From NCBI GenBank assembly GCA_958419975.1, contig CATZIG010000068.1, forward strand, positions 1 to 9,161: 9,161 bases of DNA, read 5' to 3'. Positions 6,041-9,161 of this stretch are shown in pieces. Every line of letters starts with the position of its first letter. The stretch's first letter is position 1. Position numbers and translations under genes: made by a program. This DNA comes from an uncultured Collinsella sp. (GTDB lineage Bacteria; Actinomycetota; Coriobacteriia; Coriobacteriales; Coriobacteriaceae). A model generated the notes under the pieces. That model saw nothing but the letters and a program-made list of their open reading frames with translations. It made no database searches and had not been told where the DNA came from.

Positions 6041-6064
6041 AAAAGGGCAGCCGTGGCTACCCTT
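6041..6064 (-). terminator. Intrinsic terminator after the exporter's tetR
   Basis: On the minus strand AAGGG-T-AGCC, a two-base loop, then GGCT-G-CCCTT: a 5+4 bp stem with one mismatch, running into TTTT (6044-6041). It lies 32 bp after the tetR stop and separates tetR from the exporter. Confidence 0.65.
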
Positions 6065-6073
6065 ACAAATCAA

Positions 6074-6094
6074 TTACATACCGTCAGTATCTAT
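6074..6094. promoter_or_regulatory. TetR-type operator O2
   Basis: TTACATAC-CGTCA-GTATCTAT matches O1 (6009-6029) at 18 of 21 positions and keeps the dyad ATAC-N5-GTAT. It lies directly after the tetR stop codon and 65 bp from O1. Paired sites suggest cooperative binding or a second, upstream promoter for the exporter. Confidence 0.6.
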
Positions 6095-6095
6095 A

Positions 6096-6758
6096 TTACC
6101 ACCCGGCGCGGTCCCATACGTCCCAAATCTGCGCCGTTGTCTGAAGCACTTCTTCCCCCAAATCAAGTCCCACCGCGGCAGCCATCTGCGCCAAACATTG
6201 AGCGCGAGCGAGCATTCGCTCCTTGGGCTCGAGCGGACGGAACAGCGGCAACAGCCAAAGATTCGCCAACAACGATACCGCCTCCGCCGCTTCGCGTGGG
6301 CATGCACACGCAATGGAGCCGTCGGCGATGCCCTCCTCGATCACTGGCAGGAGATAGCCATCGGCCGACTCGTCAAACGAACCTTGGTACTGCATCGCCA
6401 GCAGCCGCGAGCTTTTTACCGGATCTGCCGCAGGATGCATGCGAGCCCATAGATCGATTTGCGGAACGACGGACTCGGGCGCATAAAGTCGTTTGAGCTT
6501 TTGGGCTCCCGTCATATTGCCAGCACCGAGTGTCGCGCGGCGGCGCTCAACAATCGGAGCCATTGCCCGATCAAATGCGGCGTTGAAAATCTCTTCTTTG
6601 CTCTTAAAGTGATGATAGATAGCACCCTTGGTCATGCCATCGAGGCGGTCGACGATATCTTGAATGCTCGTCCCCTCATAACCCTGTGCGCAGAATAGCT
6701 CCAGCGCCGCGTCGAGAATCTTCGCGACCGTCTCCTCGGGATATTTATTACGACCCAT
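6096..6758 (-). CDS. TetR/AcrR-family repressor of the adjacent MFS exporter
   Basis: 220 residues from the ATG at 6758. The TetR helix-turn-helix is at about 30-52: TSIQDIVDRL, then MTKGAIYHHFKSKEEIF, the family's recognition-helix signature. The remainder is helical, with a Trp/Leu-rich segment near 170-180 that would form the ligand pocket. The frame could begin 12 codons earlier at 6794, but no SD is found there; the chosen ATG has only a modest GGACGG upstream. The nearest operators lie between this gene and the MFS gene downstream, so the exporter is the likely target, with the drug or metabolite as inducer. That is the common tetR-MFS arrangement; the effector is unknown. Confidence 0.88.
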   Translation of the reverse strand: MGRNKYPEETVAKILDAALELFCAQGYEGTSIQDIVDRLDGMTKGAIYHHFKSKEEIFNAAFDRAMAPIVERRRATLGAGNMTGAQKLKRLYAPESVVPQIDLWARMHPAADPVKSSRLLAMQYQGSFDESADGYLLPVIEEGIADGSIACACPREAAEAVSLLANLWLLPLFRPLEPKERMLARAQCLAQMAAAVGLDLGEEVLQTTAQIWDVWDRAGW

Positions 6759-6766
6759 AATCCGTC

Positions 6767-6818
6767 CATCCGCAACGCAAGTCTTGTGCCTCATTGCAGC
6801 ATTTTAACGTTGCGGATG
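6767..6818. repeat. 11-bp inverted repeat between glnK and tetR
   Basis: CATCCGCAACG (6767-6777) and CGTTGCGGATG (6808-6818) are exact reverse complements 30 bp apart. The right arm lies in the spacer of a possible tetR promoter, the left arm 9 bp upstream of the tetR ATG. A long-loop hairpin after glnK or a pair of half-sites is possible. Confidence 0.55.
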
Positions 6819-6830
6819 ACAGGTGGTCGA
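6801..6830 (-). promoter_or_regulatory. Possible promoter of the exporter's tetR
   Basis: Minus-strand TCGACC (6830-6825, 4/6) and TAAAAT (6806-6801, 5/6) with an 18-bp spacer. It begins just after the glnK stop and would start a short leader of about 35-40 nt before the tetR ATG. Confidence 0.4.
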
Positions 6831-6832
6831 TC

Positions 6833-7171
6833 CTACACCGCGGCGGGGCCGTGTTCGCCGGTACGGATGCGGATAACTTCCTCGACCGGCTCGACCCAAA
6901 TCTTGCCGTCTCCAACGGCACCGGTGCGAGCGGCGTTGCAGATGATGTCGACAATTCCGTCGACATGCTCATCGGCGCAAATAAGGGTGAACTGCACCTT
7001 AGGGATCGTGTTGACAAGCAGCTCGTTGCCGCGCACGTATTCCTTCCAGCCATGCTGTGCGCCGCAACCCTGCACCTGATTGATAGTCATGCCGCGAACA
7101 TCAGCAGCAAACAGCGCGTCTTTAAGAACCTCGAGCTTCTCCTGGCGCACAATAGCCGTGATCTTTTTCAT
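6833..7171 (-). CDS. glnK: PII-family nitrogen regulatory protein GlnK
   Basis: 112 residues, the normal PII length. It begins MKKITAIVRQEKLEVLKDAL, and the ATP-binding B-loop signature TGAVGDGKIWV is intact at about 82-92. PII trimers sense ATP/ADP and 2-oxoglutarate and, with the T-loop, plug the pore of AmtB when nitrogen is plentiful. The T-loop (about 37-57, GAQHGWKEYVRGNELLVN) is unusual: residue 51 is Leu, not the Tyr that is uridylylated in proteobacteria or adenylylated in other Actinobacteria. Control would then be by effector binding alone. The ATG at 7171 has a GAGAGG SD about eight bases upstream. It is downstream of amtB on the same strand after a 213-bp gap; a weak promoter may lie in that gap. 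The amtB neighbour supports GlnK rather than GlnB. Confidence 0.93.
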   Translation of the reverse strand: MKKITAIVRQEKLEVLKDALFAADVRGMTINQVQGCGAQHGWKEYVRGNELLVNTIPKVQFTLICADEHVDGIVDIICNAARTGAVGDGKIWVEPVEEVIRIRTGEHGPAAV

Positions 7172-7222
7172 AGTGAATTCCTCTCTTCAATAAAAGAAAT
7201 GAATTGTCCTTCACATGGCACG

Positions 7223-7240
7223 GGTTTTCCAAATGCCGCA
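7223..7240 (+). repeat. Extra copy of the palindrome arm in the glnK leader
   Basis: This 18-bp stretch matches 7286-7303, the left arm of the 109-bp palindrome, at 16 of 18 positions, both differences being transitions. In RNA it could compete for pairing with the amtB-proximal arm. Confidence 0.55.
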
Positions 7241-7279
7241 AACCAACCTCAGAGACCATAAAAATTCAACTGACTGGTC

Positions 7280-7388
7280 TTAGCAGGTTTCCCAAGTGCC
7301 GCAGATTGCCGTGAAAGAGGAGCGAAGCGTACTTAAGTACGTGAGCGACGATTGAACGGCAAGGTGCGGTACTTGGGGAAGCTGCTAA
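7280..7388. repeat. 109-bp interrupted palindrome between amtB and glnK
   Basis: Nested arms share one centre at 7334: TTAGCAG/CTGCTAA at the ends, then a CCCAAGT/ACTTGGG block, TGCCGCA-like/TGCGG, TTGCCGT/ACGGCAA, and at the centre the perfect 14-bp CGTACTTAAGTACG (7328-7341). Unpaired patches separate the blocks. The amtB stop codon (7387-7385) lies in the outermost arm. There is no T-run. It could be a mobile palindromic element, an mRNA stabiliser or an attenuator. Confidence 0.85.
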
Positions 7389-8662
7389 TCGAGTCCCGAG
7401 AAGGAGGGGTATGCGCTCTCGCCGTGTTGACTCGCATCCAGGCCCAGCGCCTCGTCGGCCTCGTCCACGCGCAGGCTGCCGTGGAACAGTGCCTTGACCA
7501 CCGCGGCGATCACCAAATCGAGCACCAGCACAATAGCGACCGTCACCACAATGCCCAGGATCTGCGAGACCGGCAGCGACACATCGCCCGTGTAGAACAG
7601 GCCACCCTTACCGGTCCACGAAAGCTGCGGCACGCAGAACAGGCCCGTGAGCACGCCGCCCAAGATGCCGCCGATACCGTGGCAGCCAAACGCGTCGAGC
7701 GCGTCGTCGTAGCCGAACTTGGTCTTAAGATGGCTGATGGCCAGGTAGCAGACGGGAGAGACGATCAGGCCCATGACCAGCGCTGCCCACGGCTCGACAA
7801 AGCCCGCGCCCGGCGTGACCACCACGAGGCCCGCGACCAGACCGGTGCTAGCGCCCACCAGCGTGGGGCGACCGGTGTGCACGCGCTCGACGGCAAGCCA
7901 CGAGACCATACCCGCCGCGCTGGCCGTCACGGTGTTGAGGATGGCGAGCGCCGCCACGGCGTCGGCCTTAAACTCGCTGCCGCCGTTAAAGCCAAACCAG
8001 CCAAACCAAAGCAGGCCGGCGCCCAGCGCCACAAACGGCACGTTATGCGGGCGATAGCTCACCATGCCAAAACCGCGACGACGGCCGAGTATCAAACAGA
8101 GGATCAGGCCCGTCAGACCGGACGAGATGTGCACCACGTCGCCGCCGGCAAAGTCGAGTGCGCCGATGATGTCGCCGATAAAGGAGCCATCGCCGCCCCA
8201 GACCATGTGGGCGAGCGGCGCATAGACCACGAGCAGCCAAATGCCCAGGAAGGCCGCCATGGCACCAAACTTAACGCGGCCGGCCAGGCTGCCCGTGACG
8301 ATAGCGGCCGTGATCATGGCAAATGCCATCTGGAAGGCGATGTTGATGATCTGAGGGTAGACGGCACCGTCCGACGCGGTGCCCTCAGCCGCCTGCAGCA
8401 CCTGGTTGAGCACCGGCAAGCACAGCAGCTGGTCAAGGCCTCCAATAAACGGGCTGGAACCGTCGCCGCCGTAGGCCAGCGACCAGCCGGCAACAATCCA
8501 CAGCACGCCGACCAGGCCAATGGCGCCAAAGCACATGAGCATGGTGTTGATGACATTTTTGCGCCTGGACAGGCCGCCATAGAAAAACGCCAGACCCGGT
8601 GTCATTAAAAACACGAGCATGGTGCAGATGAGCATAAACGTTGTCGATCCCGTATCGTACAT
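7385..8662 (-). CDS. amtB: AmtB-type ammonium transporter
   Basis: 425 residues with eleven hydrophobic segments, as in the trimeric Amt/Rh channels that pass ammonium through the cytoplasmic membrane. The pore twin histidines are H178 (DFAGGDVVHISSG) and H328 (AFGCHGIGG), 150 apart exactly as H168/H318 in E. coli AmtB. D170 corresponds to the substrate-recruiting D160. The C-terminal tail DEADEALGLDASQHGESAYP is the family's conserved cytoplasmic region needed for GlnK contact. There is no cleavable signal peptide. The ATG at 8662 has a strong SD (AAGGGGGAG); 19 further codons upstream to 8719 are open but lack an SD. glnK follows on the same strand. Nitrogen control is expected, but I could not find a clear promoter or a known nitrogen-regulator box in the 198 bp upstream. 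Confidence 0.95.
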   Translation of the reverse strand: MYDTGSTTFMLICTMLVFLMTPGLAFFYGGLSRRKNVINTMLMCFGAIGLVGVLWIVAGWSLAYGGDGSSPFIGGLDQLLCLPVLNQVLQAAEGTASDGAVYPQIINIAFQMAFAMITAAIVTGSLAGRVKFGAMAAFLGIWLLVVYAPLAHMVWGGDGSFIGDIIGALDFAGGDVVHISSGLTGLILCLILGRRRGFGMVSYRPHNVPFVALGAGLLWFGWFGFNGGSEFKADAVAALAILNTVTASAAGMVSWLAVERVHTGRPTLVGASTGLVAGLVVVTPGAGFVEPWAALVMGLIVSPVCYLAISHLKTKFGYDDALDAFGCHGIGGILGGVLTGLFCVPQLSWTGKGGLFYTGDVSLPVSQILGIVVTVAIVLVLDLVIAAVVKALFHGSLRVDEADEALGLDASQHGESAYPSFSGLD

Positions 8663-8860
8663 TCGCTCCCCCTTGATCGCGTGAACGTTGTCGGCGCCCA
8701 TAATGCGGCCGAGGGGCAACTGGTGTAGACCAGATACGGCGTTGTTAAACGCTGCGTTGTCGAATGGAAACGGTGCCGCAATCTTGGAAACGGCGCGGCA
8801 ACGGACGCGAAACGAACGGGAAATACGCGAGCAAGGGAGCCGTGAGCGCGCCCATCCCGG

Positions 8861-9161
8861 CTAGCGCCGAAACAGCTCGTGGGCGCGGTCGCGGAGATTA
8901 GTTGCTCGAATGACACCTTCGTAGCGATTGATGCGCAGACGCGGGAAGGCATTGAAAAAGCGCAGGTCACGACGACTGAGTGACACGCTCGGTACCGGAC
9001 GGCTCATGCGCTTACCGGCAAGGCGACGGCTGAGCGACGGACGCGGCATGCTCGGCGCGGCATCGGCCACGCGGCGGGCAGCAAGTGCCAGGCCGCGAGC
9101 ACCATCCGCGATAAACGTCGGCATCGAAGCCTTCTCGCGCAGGGCATCGAGCGCCGCGTCG
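8861..9161 (-). CDS. C-terminal 100 codons of an unrecognised protein, 5' end outside window
   Basis: An open frame enters from the right edge and ends in TAG at 8863-8861. The visible part is very basic, with 20 Arg in 100 residues. It begins with an Ala-rich helical stretch (DAALDALREK), has a Pro/Ser/Arg-rich linker in the middle, and ends with SRRDLRFFNAFPRLR and a final LRDRAHELFRR. I see no membrane segment and no catalytic motif, and I do not recognise the family. An internal ATG at 9124 exists, but the frame is open and protein-like before it, so it is not taken as the start. The next gene, amtB, begins 198 bp downstream, and no clear terminator is seen between. Confidence 0.7.
   Translation of the reverse strand, partial: DAALDALREKASMPTFIADGARGLALAARRVADAAPSMPRPSLSRRLAGKRMSRPVPSVSLSRRDLRFFNAFPRLRINRYEGVIRATNLRDRAHELFRR

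Noticed and set aside
7352..8608. 418-codon plus-strand frame
   Set aside because: Mirror of amtB; its Arg/His/Asp-rich translation has no recognisable domain, and the opposite strand has every Amt landmark.
8720..8733. CTGGT-N4-ACCAG hairpin upstream of amtB
   Set aside because: Five-bp arms are expected by chance in this length, and no promoter elements line up with it.
8765..8804. Two tandem 20-bp units starting TGGAAACGG upstream of amtB
   Set aside because: Only about 15 of 20 positions match and there is no further copy; may be chance.

Overview
The window reads as a GC-rich Actinobacterium of the class Coriobacteriia, most likely Collinsella or a close relative. This rests on the fused 2-hydroxyacyl-CoA dehydratase activase, the high-GC codon use and the intergenic hairpins; no rRNA or marker gene is present to confirm it. 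Every convincing gene lies on the minus strand. The long plus-strand reading frames are mirror frames of GC-rich genes.

Region by region, in minus-strand transcription order from right to left. (1) 9161-8861: the last 100 codons of an unrecognised Arg-rich protein. (2) 8662-6833: an ammonium module, amtB then glnK, separated by a 109-bp interrupted palindrome that begins in the amtB stop codon. (3) 6758-4733: a TetR-family repressor and an MFS exporter of lower GC. An intrinsic terminator and two copies of a TetR-type operator lie between them. (4) 4617-3760: a Cof-type HAD phosphatase whose start codon and Shine-Dalgarno sequence lie in a perfect 22-bp inverted repeat. (5) 3759-3235: a 525-bp stretch with no conventional gene. 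(6) 3234-1: a TTG-initiated TetR regulator, then 11 bp downstream the first 837 codons of a giant dehydratase activase that leaves the window. Two palindromic elements precede this operon.

The 525-bp gap is the most interesting part. It appears to hold a compact locus that ordinary gene calling would miss. A LexA/SOS-box-like palindrome sits between the -35 and -10 of a minus-strand promoter. That promoter leads into a 33-codon ORF with a strong Shine-Dalgarno sequence sequestered in a small hairpin. The peptide has a short amphipathic hydrophobic segment and a strongly cationic tail. A good plus-strand promoter (TTGTCC-17-TAGAAT) fires toward it, and both transcripts meet at a shared GC-rich hairpin. 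The arrangement resembles SOS-controlled type I toxin-antitoxin loci such as tisB/istR in logic, though not in sequence. Two related ATGTGACAAAGGGA hairpin elements flank it. This is inference from sequence alone.

Functional picture: ammonium uptake with PII control (but a PII lacking the modifiable Tyr51), a self-contained regulated drug or metabolite exporter, a housekeeping phosphatase, and an ATP-driven low-potential electron-transfer protein under its own regulator.
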